Notes: generated from the letters alone by a model not told the origin. A stretch of DNA of 64,000 nt from Fibrisoma limi BUZ 3 (GCF_000296815.2 NC_019017.1:62001-126000); one strand, 5' to 3'; positions 42,709-51,994 are shown, numbered from the stretch's first letter. A program made the numbers and translations.

Positions 42709-45186
42709 ATGTTTATTTCCCTTGTTCAGTCACGAAGGGCATTTTATCTAAGCTTCTTGCTGATGACGATAAGTCTACTGCTTACCCGGTACACCAGCGC
42801 TCAATCCATTCCTAAAGCGACCGTCCGGGGAGTTGTTCAAAACAAAAAAGGCGAACCCCTACCGTTTGCTACGGTATTACTGCAACGTACAACGGACTCA
42901 ACCTTGGTCAAGGGGGGCGTCACCGATACGTTGGGTCAGTACGTTTTTGACAACGTACCCTTAGCCTCCTACCAGGTAGCCGTCCAGGCAGTGGGTTATC
43001 GACCCGGAGTCTCGGCTCCACTGGCGCTCCAACTGGATCAATTGGTCGTCAGCATACCTCCCCTACAACTGGCTGAGGATGCGCGAATGCTGGGAGAAAT
43101 CAACGTAACGGCCCAAAAGCCCTTCATTGAGCAAGTGTTGGATCGCACCATCGTTAACGTGGAGAATAGCCTCGTTGCCGTGGGAGGCACGGCCCTTGAC
43201 GTATTGGAGAAGGCACCGGGCGTGATGGTTGATGCGCAGAACAACCGGATCAGTTTACAAGGTCGGGAGGGCGTACTCGTCATGCTGGATGGTAAACCAA
43301 CCTACCTCTCGAGTGAGCAAGTGGTTACGCTGTTACGTAACACGCCCAGTAATAGCATTCAACGCATTGAACTGATCACCAATCCATCCGCCAAATATGA
43401 TGCGGCTGGTAATTCGGGAATTATTGATATCCGGCTCAAGCGAGGTAGCCGCAAACGGGGAACTAGTGGTAGCGTGACAATTGGGAGTGGTTACGGCCGG
43501 TTGCCTAAAGCATCGTCCGGTCTGAGTTTGAACCATCGCCAAGGCAACTGGAACGGATTTGGTAGCTATAATTATGATTACGGAAAGTTTTTAGTCGACA
43601 TTATCAGCCACCGTCGGTTTGGTAACGGGGCGGATGTAGTCATCAACGATAAACAAGCGGCTCGTTCGGCCCAATTCAATACCCATCTGTTCAAGGCAGG
43701 AGCCGATTACTCGCCGGGGAAAAACCAGGTAGTTGGTCTCATGCTTGACGGCTCGTTCAATAACGCAACGGATTTCATCGTAAACCAGAATCGACTTTAC
43801 AATGGCCAAGGCCAATTTTTAAGTGACCAGCCCATGACCAACGACACTCGGTTAGTGTTTGGCCGGTTAGCCACTAATCTCAATTATAAACGCACGTTCG
43901 ATAGCTTAGGCAAGCAATTAACCGTTGATGCGGACTATGCCCGCGTGGTCTTCCATCCGGAAAGTGATTTGTTCACCCGTTCCTTAGATCAACTGGGTCG
44001 TCCGATCGCTCCGCCCTTGCTACAACGTAGTCGGTCCAGCGCTGAGGTGACGATCCGCTCGGGCAAAGTGGATTGGGTCTATCCAGTTAATAATCGATTA
44101 AAACTGGAGACTGGCGCTAAATTCAGCTTTGTGAAGTCCGATAACGATGTGCGCTTTGAGCAGCAACTGGAAGACACCTGGCGTTTGGATCAAAATCGCA
44201 CCAATCACTTTATCTACGATGAAACAATCAAGGCTGTTTACGTAAACACAGGATGGACCGGCGCGATGTGGTCAATTCAGGGGGGTATTCGATTGGAACA
44301 CACGCATTCGGTTGGCCAATCGATTACGCTGGCTAAACGAATGGACCGCCGGTACATCAATCTTTTTCCCAGCCTGTTTATTTCTCGAAAGGTAGGGTTG
44401 CATCATCAATTTCGATCTACCTACAGCCGACGGATCGATCGCCCCAATTACCAGGATCTTAATCCGTTTATTGAAATCTATGATCCGGTTAATTATTATC
44501 AGGGCAATCCGTTTTTACAACCGCAATACACCGACGCGTTCCAGTTAGGCTATGCCTACAAGGGGCAAACGACGATTAATCTGGGCTACAACCGGACTAT
44601 GAATGTCATTGCTCCGGTCAATGTTCAGGATACCCAAACGCAACAGATCAAGTCAACGGTAGAAAATCTGAATCAACTGACCAACTTTAATGTGAGTATT
44701 GGCTTTCCGGTATCGATTACTAAATGGTGGATGGTGCGTCAATCGGTGGATGTATTTTTCAATCAATACCAAACCGTCTACTTAGCTCAAGCATTAGATA
44801 ACCGGCAGCTATCGGCCAACGTGCGGATGAACCATTCGTTCACCTTTCCCAACGAATTTACGGCCGAGGTGACCGGTTTTTACAACTCACCGACAGCGTC
44901 GGGTACGGTGCAATTAGTTGGACGAGGACAGGTAAGTGTGGGGGTGCAGAAAAGTCTCTGGAATAAGCGGGCCAACGCCGGGCTTAACCTAAGCGATGTT
45001 TTTAAGACCATGCGGTTTGGGTCATACAACAATTTCGCCAACACTGAGATTCTCTTCCGGGGACAGTTTGAGAGTCGCGTTGTCCGGTTAAGTTTCACCT
45101 ATAATTTAGGTGATCAGCGGCTTAAATCGACTCCTCAGCGTCGAACCAGTTCAGAAGAAGAGCAGGGTCGAGTAGGTCCACGATAA
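42709..45186 (+). CDS. TonB-type outer-membrane receptor (OMP_b-brl_3-like)
   Basis: This 825-aa protein has a signal peptide (hydrophobic residues about 12-27), then a CarboxypepD_reg-like domain (VRGVVQNKKGEPLPFATVLL). A plug domain follows (IVNVENSLVAVGGTALDVLE; GREGVLVMLDGKP; RIELITNPSAKYDAAGNSGI) and a long beta barrel. It belongs to the Bacteroidetes outer-membrane barrel family with a TonB-style plug that imports an unknown ligand. It is a passenger of the Tn3-family transposon, an unusual cargo type. Confidence 0.88.
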   Translation: MFISLVQSRRAFYLSFLLMTISLLLTRYTSAQSIPKATVRGVVQNKKGEPLPFATVLLQRTTDSTLVKGGVTDTLGQYVFDNVPLASYQVAVQAVGYRPGVSAPLALQLDQLVVSIPPLQLAEDARMLGEINVTAQKPFIEQVLDRTIVNVENSLVAVGGTALDVLEKAPGVMVDAQNNRISLQGREGVLVMLDGKPTYLSSEQVVTLLRNTPSNSIQRIELITNPSAKYDAAGNSGIIDIRLKRGSRKRGTSGSVTIGSGYGRLPKASSGLSLNHRQGNWNGFGSYNYDYGKFLVDIISHRRFGNGADVVINDKQAARSAQFNTHLFKAGADYSPGKNQVVGLMLDGSFNNATDFIVNQNRLYNGQGQFLSDQPMTNDTRLVFGRLATNLNYKRTFDSLGKQLTVDADYARVVFHPESDLFTRSLDQLGRPIAPPLLQRSRSSAEVTIRSGKVDWVYPVNNRLKLETGAKFSFVKSDNDVRFEQQLEDTWRLDQNRTNHFIYDETIKAVYVNTGWTGAMWSIQGGIRLEHTHSVGQSITLAKRMDRRYINLFPSLFISRKVGLHHQFRSTYSRRIDRPNYQDLNPFIEIYDPVNYYQGNPFLQPQYTDAFQLGYAYKGQTTINLGYNRTMNVIAPVNVQDTQTQQIKSTVENLNQLTNFNVSIGFPVSITKWWMVRQSVDVFFNQYQTVYLAQALDNRQLSANVRMNHSFTFPNEFTAEVTGFYNSPTASGTVQLVGRGQVSVGVQKSLWNKRANAGLNLSDVFKTMRFGSYNNFANTEILFRGQFESRVVRLSFTYNLGDQRLKSTPQRRTSSEEEQGRVGPR

Positions 45187-45254
45187 GTAGATCGGTCAAT
45201 GCTATAATCGCCTACCGAGCATTTGATCGCTCATATTAGGAAGGCAACCTCTAC

Positions 45255-48200
45255 ATGCCCCGTCGCTCCTACCTGTCGCCCCACGAACGTAACCGATTTG
45301 ACACGCCCCCGACCCTCACCCCGGAACAGCGATTGATTCTTTTAAATCTGCCGTTCTGGGCCGAGACGTACCTACAGAGTATTCAGTTACCGACCAACAA
45401 AGTCGGTTTCATCTTGCAGTTAGGCTACTTTAGGGTCGTAACCCGCTTTTTCGTCCCGGACCGATTTGAGGGGGAGGTTGTCGAGTGGGTGAGCCGACGG
45501 CTGCGGCTGGACCCAAATGGCGTGGATCTCGCCGAGTACACCCATACCCGAACGGGCTACCGGCATCGACAGGATATACTGCATCATTTGGGCTTTGAGT
45601 CCTACAGCTCCGTTCACCAGGCTGCCTTAATGGACGAAGCCAATCGGTTGGCTCACCTGCAAACCCGGCCAGCCCTGCTGTTGGATTCCCTGGCCGACTA
45701 TCTGCGCGAACGACGGGTAGAGATACCCCCTTACAATACCTTACGGCTGCTGCTTAACCAGGCGCTAGATGCGTATCATACACATTTAGAACTAATCATC
45801 GAGCAGCATCTGCAACCAGCAGACCGGGCGATGCTCGATAGGCTGCTGGCGAAGCAGACGCCTTCGGATGATTCGGTGGCGGGTTTGCTGCGCTACCGGC
45901 TCACCGGCCTCAAGCGGATTACCCAATCAATGCAGCCCAAAGCCATTCGTCAGCGGGTTAGCTTGTTTACTAAACTGAAAGCGATATTCGGTCAACTCCG
46001 GAGTTTGATTGAGGAACTCAATCTGTCAGACGATACGATTCGTTATTATGCTCAGTACGTTTTAGATACGCAGTCAAAGCAAAGTTCGCAGCGTAGTCAC
46101 GAACGCTACCTGCGTTTAATTGCCTTCATTGTCCATCAGTACCTGACCGTCGGCGATGTCCTGATTCTAACCCTTCGGCAAGCCGTTACCAGTATGCTTA
46201 ATGCGAGCGAACAGACGCTCAAAGAGCAGCTTTACCTAAGCCGCCAAGCCACAGCCGGTCTGGTTGGCCAGGTGGTTCGGCGGAGTGACGCCCACGTTGA
46301 TGCGTTGAGCAAGATCGAAACTATTGTGGATCATCAGACGGCCACGGATGGTGAGAAAGTAGAGCAGATTCGACAGCTCTTAAGACACAAATGCGTCAGT
46401 GCCGACGAACTAGAGGCTGACCGGAAGCGACTCCAGAACCTGAAAACGGTTAACCAGCCCCTTGCCGACCGGGACGACTACTACAGTATGCTGGAGAAAG
46501 AGTCGCTTAAGTTGCAGGTTCGCGTCGCCGGTATTGTGCAGGAATTAGTGTTCGATGACACGAATCCAGTCGGCGACGGTCGAATCGCCGACACGCTGAC
46601 CGCCCTGCGTTACTTTCAGGAGCGCCGGGGCGAGGTGAGCGCCAGCGCGGGCCTGCCGCTGGAGTTTCTGGATATGGATGAACGTCAACGGGTGTACACT
46701 GAGTCGGGCAAGCTCCGGATTTCGCTTTACAAAGTACTGCTATTTCGTAAACTGCGTGATCGTTTACGCGATGGCTCTCTGAACGTGCTGTCGTCCTATG
46801 AACACCGGGCGCTTGAAGAGTACATGCTGCCCAGGGCGCAGTGGCTGGCTCACCGCGACGCCTACTTAGCCAGAGCCAACCTAACCCGCTATGATCGGCC
46901 TGCCCCGACACTGGTTGCTCTCAATGAACGGCTGAATACGCAGTTCAAGAAGACCAACGCCTGCTTAGCAACTAATCCGCAGGTCTATTTTGACAAGGCT
47001 GGTGACTGGCATCTGCACCGCTACCGGGCCGATGAAGAGAGAGACATTTCCGACGGGCCCATGCTGTATCCTACCAATCGGATCATCGCCTTGCGGGATG
47101 TACTGAGCCAGATTCATCAGGTAACTGGTTTTCTGAACGCCTTTACCCATCAGGGGTTTACCCATAAGCCAAGTCGGCCCGACGAGCGACTGCTACTGGC
47201 GGCTATCATTGGGTATGGCGAAAATATCGGCATCCGTAAAATGGGGCTGATCTCCAAAAGTATCTCGGTAAATGCGTTGGAAACCGTGGCTACCCACTAC
47301 TTCTCGCCGGAAACCGTCCTGAAAGCGAACGATCTGATCTTGGCCCATAGTAGTCAGCTTCCGCTCACGGATCAGTTTCGCCGACAAGCTGGCTTTATCC
47401 ATACCGGCAGCGATGGTCAGAAGTTTGACGTATCGGGTCCGTCCCTGCGAGCTTCAGCCTCCTTCAAGTATTTCGGCAATGGCCAGGGCATCACCATCTA
47501 CTCGCACTTAGACGAAGCCGGACAACTCATCTACTCAACGGCCTTCAGTGCGGCTGACCGAGAATCGCCCTACATGCTCGACGCCATTACCTACAACGAA
47601 GTTATTACGCCCGACGCCCATTCGACCGACCAGCACGGCACCACCGAGCCCGTGTTCGGTGTGACGGGCCTGATTGACGTCGAATTTCGGCCCCGCTTTG
47701 CCACCATCCACCGCCAGCAGCTTTATAGTATTGATGCGGTTTCTACCTACAAAGAGCAGGGTTACAAACTGACACCTGCTGCCCGCATCGATTACGAGAA
47801 TCTGATTGGTCAGTGGGACGAAGCACTCCGCTTCGTGGCCACCATCAAATTAGGCTACACCAAAGCATCCCAACTGTTTAAACGGCTCAATTCGTACGAT
47901 CGCCAACATCCCCTGTACCGTGCCCTGCGCGATCTGGGACGGCTGTTCAAGACAGACTATATTCTGCGCTACGTTGATGAGCCGGAATTGCGCGGAACGG
48001 TCGAGGGTATCCTGACGCGCGTCGAACACGCCAACCGCTTTGCCAAAGCCATCGTAATTGGCAATAATCAGGCTTTCGGCTGGGCGACATACCATGAACA
48101 ATTGGTCGCCGAAGGTTGCAAGCGGCTGATCATGAACGCCATTAACTACTGGAACTTGCTGTATTTGAGCGATAAGTTAAACCATTGCCGTCAACCAGTT

Positions 48201-48404
48201 GAACGGGACGAGTTGCTACGGGCCATTCTGCGGACCAACACCCATACCTGGCACCATGTCAATTTACAAGGCGAGTACGATTTTTCGGAGGAATACGTGA
48301 CGGCGGTGTTGTTTGATCTAACGGCGTGGATTGATTCAGCCGTGGGTGTTTCTATAAACGAGCGGGTCACTACCAACGCGAACGGCTCAGCCTTGATTAA
48401 TTGA
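45255..48404 (+). CDS. tnpA: Tn3-family transposase TnpA
   Basis: This 1049-aa protein has the Tn3 TnpA layout: an N-terminal DUF4158-like part beginning YLSPHERNRFDTPPTLTPEQ, a long helical middle and the C-terminal DDE domain. The latter has the blocks AIIGYGENIGIRKM, HTGSDGQKFDV (Asp), TDQHGTTEPVFGVTGLID (Asp), then VEHANRFAKAIVIGNNQAFG (Glu), and the typical tail MNAINYWNLLYLS. The length is slightly above the usual ~1000 aa. It lies 69 bases inside the right terminal repeat. Confidence 0.93.
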   Translation: MPRRSYLSPHERNRFDTPPTLTPEQRLILLNLPFWAETYLQSIQLPTNKVGFILQLGYFRVVTRFFVPDRFEGEVVEWVSRRLRLDPNGVDLAEYTHTRTGYRHRQDILHHLGFESYSSVHQAALMDEANRLAHLQTRPALLLDSLADYLRERRVEIPPYNTLRLLLNQALDAYHTHLELIIEQHLQPADRAMLDRLLAKQTPSDDSVAGLLRYRLTGLKRITQSMQPKAIRQRVSLFTKLKAIFGQLRSLIEELNLSDDTIRYYAQYVLDTQSKQSSQRSHERYLRLIAFIVHQYLTVGDVLILTLRQAVTSMLNASEQTLKEQLYLSRQATAGLVGQVVRRSDAHVDALSKIETIVDHQTATDGEKVEQIRQLLRHKCVSADELEADRKRLQNLKTVNQPLADRDDYYSMLEKESLKLQVRVAGIVQELVFDDTNPVGDGRIADTLTALRYFQERRGEVSASAGLPLEFLDMDERQRVYTESGKLRISLYKVLLFRKLRDRLRDGSLNVLSSYEHRALEEYMLPRAQWLAHRDAYLARANLTRYDRPAPTLVALNERLNTQFKKTNACLATNPQVYFDKAGDWHLHRYRADEERDISDGPMLYPTNRIIALRDVLSQIHQVTGFLNAFTHQGFTHKPSRPDERLLLAAIIGYGENIGIRKMGLISKSISVNALETVATHYFSPETVLKANDLILAHSSQLPLTDQFRRQAGFIHTGSDGQKFDVSGPSLRASASFKYFGNGQGITIYSHLDEAGQLIYSTAFSAADRESPYMLDAITYNEVITPDAHSTDQHGTTEPVFGVTGLIDVEFRPRFATIHRQQLYSIDAVSTYKEQGYKLTPAARIDYENLIGQWDEALRFVATIKLGYTKASQLFKRLNSYDRQHPLYRALRDLGRLFKTDYILRYVDEPELRGTVEGILTRVEHANRFAKAIVIGNNQAFGWATYHEQLVAEGCKRLIMNAINYWNLLYLSDKLNHCRQPVERDELLRAILRTNTHTWHHVNLQGEYDFSEEYVTAVLFDLTAWIDSAVGVSINERVTTNANGSALIN

Positions 48405-48435
48405 ACAAGCAATAGACTTTATGGAGCTACAGCCA

Positions 48436-48473
48436 AGTCGTGACGAATTTGATCCCTTTTTTTAGTTATACCC
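48436..48473 (-). repeat. Transposon terminal inverted repeat, right
   Basis: Read on the - strand it starts GGGTATAACTAAAAAAAGGG and continues ATCAAATTCGTCACGACT. It is followed on the + strand by the target duplication ACTATC. Confidence 0.8.
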
Positions 48474-48479
48474 ACTATC
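48474..48479. repeat. Target-site duplication, right copy (ACTATC)
   Basis: ACTATC directly abuts the right terminal repeat and matches 39755-39760. Confidence 0.7.
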
Positions 48480-48510
48480 CTCCGTTACACTGAACAGATC
48501 TAATTAAATA

Positions 48511-48702
48511 ATACAAATTGGCCACGCCTGTGTATCGACTATTAACCAGAATCTGGACCTTCAGATAAACGCCCTTCAAAGGGCAGACGGCGAACAGGTC
48601 CTCCAAGAAACCATCAGCGGCAGTACGACCCAACGCCGAGAACTGAGTAAACTATCGGCTCAACTACGACATGAAGCAAGTATTGACCAATTAGAATTGT
48701 GA
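48511..48702 (+). pseudogene. Truncated serine resolvase remnant
   Basis: Reading from 48511 gives IQIGHACVSTINQNLDLQIN, then ALQRADGEQVLQETISGSTT and QRRELSKLSAQLRHE before a stop. This is the N-terminus of a Tn3-type resolvase (expected start MxIGYARVST), with the start codon ATG changed to ATA, Tyr to His and Arg to Cys. Only the first third of the protein remains. It lies 31 bases outside the transposon end, so it belongs to an older mobile element at this place. Confidence 0.75.
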
Positions 48703-48790
48703 TTTATGGTAGTTAAGTCACAAACGGTTCATCTTTGAGAACTGGCCTTGGCCGTGAAAGATTTGCGCTGTTTGTTTGATTATGCGTAAC
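48703..48790. other. Short gene-free stretch after the resolvase remnant
   Basis: No resolvase sequence continues here; nothing else recognised. Confidence 0.3.
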
Positions 48791-49051
48791 TTACTGCTGA
48801 TCCTTCTGGAAATCAGCAGGCAGGTGCTGAAGTGTTGTCGTTAGCAAATCAAAAAGGCTTACTTCCAGATGATTGGCTAGTTCCCACACTACGCTTAAGC
48901 TCGGGTTTTTTAGTCCTCGTTCAATACGCGAAATATATGATCGGTCCATCCCACTTTTGTCAGATAAATCTTCCTGCGTCCAGCCTTTTGTTATTCGTAT
49001 CTGTTTAATCGCTTTGCCAAAAGCGCTTGAAAGCGGGGAGGTTTTTGCCAT
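48791..49051 (-). CDS. XRE-family transcriptional regulator
   Basis: Starting at the ATG before AKTSPLSSAFG, the product is 86 aa. It is a compact HTH_3 protein (IRITKGWTQEDLSDKSGMDR, YISRIERGLKNPSL) with a short C-terminal helix, typical of plasmid copy-number, immunity or toxin-antitoxin regulators. A longer frame could begin at 49147 and would overlap the neighbouring gene by 35 bases. It may regulate the adjacent family B gene. Confidence 0.75.
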   Translation of the reverse strand: MAKTSPLSSAFGKAIKQIRITKGWTQEDLSDKSGMDRSYISRIERGLKNPSLSVVWELANHLEVSLFDLLTTTLQHLPADFQKDQQ

Positions 49052-49112
49052 AGCTGGCAAAGTTCGCTTCACACCACCGCTTAAAAAAGGGACAATAGTC
49101 CTCACTAAGTTA

Positions 49113-49856
49113 CTATAATGATCGTATGTATAAACTTGATTTACCATAACTGATACGATTGGGATACGTTTCTAAGACGCGGTCAATAAGCTTGTTATCG
49201 TACGGGACAGGTCGCGTAATAAATTTAGAGTCAATGAAAATTACGTTAAGTCGTTCAATGGAAGATTGATTTGCTCTTTTATCTTCAGGGGCTTCTACAT
49301 GTTTGAGCAGGTGCTCATTAACTGTACCCGTTTTGGTTTGCTCGGCGTCTTCAAAGTAGCGATATGAACAGTACCAATACTTATAATAGTGTTCATAATT
49401 GGACGTACAGAACTCAAACTTTTCGGGTGTTTCCCGAATCGCCCGTATCAAGATGTCGATGTCCTGGAGCTTTTGCTGCTGGGCAGCCGACAGCTGGTTC
49501 ATGAAGGATTTGGCAAACAGCTCGTCGCGTTGCTCTTTGAGGAGTGTCAATGCCGATTCCACTCGGACTCCTCGGTCAATGTGATACTTATGTTTATAGT
49601 AAAACGTGAGCTTAATAGCCGGTCGTTCGAAGTTAACAAGTTTGAAATTTTTGTACGGTTTGCCAGGTCTATGGTAAGGGCGATACAGTTCCATATGCTC
49701 AGCCGGAACAAAATAATACTCCAGATCCGGAAAGTCCTTTGCACTGGGTAGATCACTAACCTGGTGCACAACGGGTACTAGCTCCGTTTTACACTGATTC
49801 AGTACTATACGAATGGCGGCTAGTGGCGCTAAATCTGACTGCTTTGCTTTTGCCAT
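49113..49856 (-). CDS. Unrecognised family protein B (paralogue of the 27.5-kb gene)
   Basis: Starting at the ATG before AKAKQSDL, the product is 247 aa. It shares ordered blocks with the 27487-28233 product: IKLTFYYKHKYHIDRG, SNYEHYYKYWYCSYRYFEDA, LNVIFIDSKFITRPVP, YGKSSLYIR. Identity seems low overall, so the copies diverged long ago. It lies between an XRE gene and the iteron origin, where replication or copy-number functions cluster. An inverted repeat CTATTT/AAATAG is present just upstream (about 49887-49909). Confidence 0.6.
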   Translation of the reverse strand: MAKAKQSDLAPLAAIRIVLNQCKTELVPVVHQVSDLPSAKDFPDLEYYFVPAEHMELYRPYHRPGKPYKNFKLVNFERPAIKLTFYYKHKYHIDRGVRVESALTLLKEQRDELFAKSFMNQLSAAQQQKLQDIDILIRAIRETPEKFEFCTSNYEHYYKYWYCSYRYFEDAEQTKTGTVNEHLLKHVEAPEDKRANQSSIERLNVIFIDSKFITRPVPYDNKLIDRVLETYPNRISYGKSSLYIRSL

Positions 49857-50040
49857 ACAGAGAATTTTTAGCAAAAATAGCATAACTATTTCCCTGTAAG
49901 GTAAATAGTATATATAAATTTCGCTTTTAACCCTTTAATAGATCAACATTAGCATTTTGATTTTTTGATCATTATCAATGAATAGTTTGATTGATTTAGT
50001 AGGCTTGCAACTCGTTAATTTACAGATATTTACTAATCAT

Positions 50041-50477
50041 AAAGTGAGGTTTAAGCGGTACAAAAATGAGGTTTAAGCGGTTAAGCGGCAGTTGTAAAAT
50101 GAGGTTTGGGCGGTCGGAAAGTGAGGTTTAAGCGGTCGGAAAGTGAGGTTTGGGCGGTCTTCATGTAAATAGTGAGGTTTAGGCGGTTGAAAAGTGAGGT
50201 TTGGGCGGTTCTCCTGCAAAAAATGAGGTTTGGGCGGTCGAAAAGTGAGGTTTAGGCGGTAGACCTTTAACGGGGTAATTTTTAGTCTATAAATGTGCCT
50301 GCCAGGCACATTTTATGCGATATGTCCTTGATTCAGTCACTTTCAGCATGTAAAATCGCTAGTTCATCCAATAAATCCTCGACTTTATAAGCCGAAAAGT
50401 GAGGTTTAAGCGGTGTGTTTTCAGAGAAAAGTGAGGTTTAGGCGGTGTTAATAAGAAAAAAGTGAGTTTTAAGCGGT
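50041..50477 (+). repeat. Iteron cluster: plasmid replication origin (12 iterons)
   Basis: Twelve direct copies of a 19-bp unit of the form AAAGTGAGGTTTAAGCGGT (variable at the fourth base and around TTTRRG) start at 50041, 50063, 50096, 50118, 50140, 50169, 50191, 50220, 50242, 50396, 50428 and 50459. Most neighbours are spaced by 22 bp (two helical turns), and the gap before the last three is 154 bp (7 x 22). All are on the same strand, just before the initiator gene. This is the classic structure of an iteron-regulated theta origin. Confidence 0.92.
50291..50313. promoter_or_regulatory. Perfect 11-bp palindrome inside the origin
   Basis: AAATGTGCCTG-C-CAGGCACATTT lies in the iteron-free gap (50261-50395), an AT-flanked segment where opening or host-factor binding could take place. 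A related half-site is at 3048. Confidence 0.5.
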
Positions 50478-50563
50478 TTTGAAATTGGTCACAAAAACAA
50501 TTTGCCAGGAGCAAGTTTGTTTTTTAAATAACTGATTTATACCTTGATTTATCTTTTACTCGT

Positions 50564-51670
50564 ATGGAGAAGGCACCAGAAAACCAACTTAGCCTGTTTA
50601 ATCGGCACACGACTAATTATCAGTCGAATATTTTCACGCTGTCCCGTCAAGAGTTTACCGAACTAGAAAAGAAGATAGTCATTCTGGTCGTTAATCAACT
50701 GGGTAACTTAGCTGTTCAGGGCAAACTGCAACCGAACCGAAACCAAGCTTTTCTAATTCCTTATTCGGAGTTAACAAAAGATCACTACGCTCAGGTTAGT
50801 GCTGCCGCTGAAACGCTCTCCAAAAAACAGATCGCTTATAAAGATGAAAAGAAGGGGGAGTACTTATTCATAACGCCGTTTCCAATGATTCGGTCTGTTA
50901 TGCAGAACAACAGGCGTTACATTGAAATTGACGTTTATGCTAATGTTGTTCCTTATTTTGCGGACTTAGGCCAGCGCTATACGAAATACGAACTGGACAT
51001 AATCTGGTCGTTATCGTCGGTTTACGCCATCCGTATTTTCGAGATTGTATCCATGCATCAGCATATCAAAAAAACGCGGTTTACCTTCCCTGTTGATGAG
51101 ATGCTTTACATCTTGAATTGTCCTAGCTCGTATCGGTATGCGGATTTTCAGGTTAATGTTCTAGAAGTTGCTAAACGAGAACTACGCAATAAAGCACAAC
51201 TTATATTTGAGTGGTCACCTTTTAAGAAGATTGGCAAGAAAGTCGTTGAACTTGAGTTTCAACTCAAACCAGTTCAGCAATTAGCCGCCGAGAACGTAGA
51301 AGATGACGAAAAACGAATAGCGCAACTATCCGCTAGTGAGCGCGTCATCCTCGGGTATCAAGTTATGGCGCAGTACCAACTGAAACCCTGGCAAAAGGAT
51401 TATATCATTACCGAGCCAGGTCTTCTGGATACTTTGTTCCGCTTACATTCAGAATTTGAGAATCAACGCCGGCCGGAGGTTAAAAATAAGAATAAGTACC
51501 TGGCTAAATCGTTAGGGCTCGATAAACTGAAAGAGCCCCGTAAATCCACAGCTATTGTCACCCATGAGCCCCAAATTAGTTTTGTTCCTCCAGTAGTTGA
51601 CAAACGGATTAAGGGCGACCGGCCAATCGGCCAAATAATCAACAGCATGATCCCTCAGCAGGATAAATAG
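50564..51670 (+). CDS. Replication initiator, Rep_3 (RepB/RepE) family
   Basis: This 368-aa protein shows the two winged-helix layout of Rep_3 initiators. The first domain (NIFTLSRQEFTELEKKIVIL, IPYSELTK, RRYIEIDVYANVVPYF) is followed by the diagnostic TKYELDIIWSLSSVYAIRIFE and VDEMLYILNC. The second domain (FQVNVLEVAKRELRNKAQLI) follows. It binds the adjacent iterons and starts replication; free initiator often represses its own promoter by binding the same repeats. The last iteron ends 86 bases before the start codon. Confidence 0.93.
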   Translation: MEKAPENQLSLFNRHTTNYQSNIFTLSRQEFTELEKKIVILVVNQLGNLAVQGKLQPNRNQAFLIPYSELTKDHYAQVSAAAETLSKKQIAYKDEKKGEYLFITPFPMIRSVMQNNRRYIEIDVYANVVPYFADLGQRYTKYELDIIWSLSSVYAIRIFEIVSMHQHIKKTRFTFPVDEMLYILNCPSSYRYADFQVNVLEVAKRELRNKAQLIFEWSPFKKIGKKVVELEFQLKPVQQLAAENVEDDEKRIAQLSASERVILGYQVMAQYQLKPWQKDYIITEPGLLDTLFRLHSEFENQRRPEVKNKNKYLAKSLGLDKLKEPRKSTAIVTHEPQISFVPPVVDKRIKGDRPIGQIINSMIPQQDK

Positions 51671-51994
51671 AATTATGCAGGATTTTGATAATAATCAGAT
51701 TGATTGCCGATACAGTGGGGATTTTTACCGAAACGGAGATAATTAACGGTCCGCCGTGCGGTCATTCGCCTTAAGCAATGTAACAGCCGTCCGAATAACG
51801 GAGCGATTTTTTGAGACTGTTGGGCATAACAAAAAAGAGATGGCTGGCCCGCTCCGGCACGGTCCGCCGTTGCGGTACCGGCTGTCATCCCATTTCCGAC
51901 CAGTACAGCAGGTATCCCGGAGCGAGACCGTTTGTGTCTGAAAAGTTGATAAGGTTTCTAAAAAAGAGCCAACGTACTGAAATAATCAGTAACC
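51671..51994. other. Gene-free region after the initiator
   Basis: About 320 bases with no gene. GC content is higher than the origin. No repeat worth annotation. Confidence 0.35.

Larger units (their letters stand above)
39761..48473. mobile_element. Complete Tn3-family transposon, 8713 bp
   Basis: The ends are about 38-bp inverted repeats (39761-39798 and 48436-48473 complement). Both read GGGTATAA, then TAAAAAAA, then CAAATTCGTCA, with only 3 mismatches in the first 33 bases, and are flanked by ACTATC on each side. The element carries, left to right, an anti-sense regulator gene, a secreted protein gene, a TonB-type receptor gene and the Tn3-type transposase. No resolvase gene is inside. 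The TSD shows insertion as a unit, recent enough for the ends to persist. Confidence 0.85.

Noticed and set aside
46507-46911. 134-codon - strand frame inside tnpA
   Set aside because: Arg/Pro/Ala-rich shadow translation typical of antisense to a GC-rich gene.
50041-50477. Possible CRISPR array
   Set aside because: The repeats are 19-bp direct units with very short, uneven spacers next to a Rep_3 initiator and no cas genes; these are iterons.
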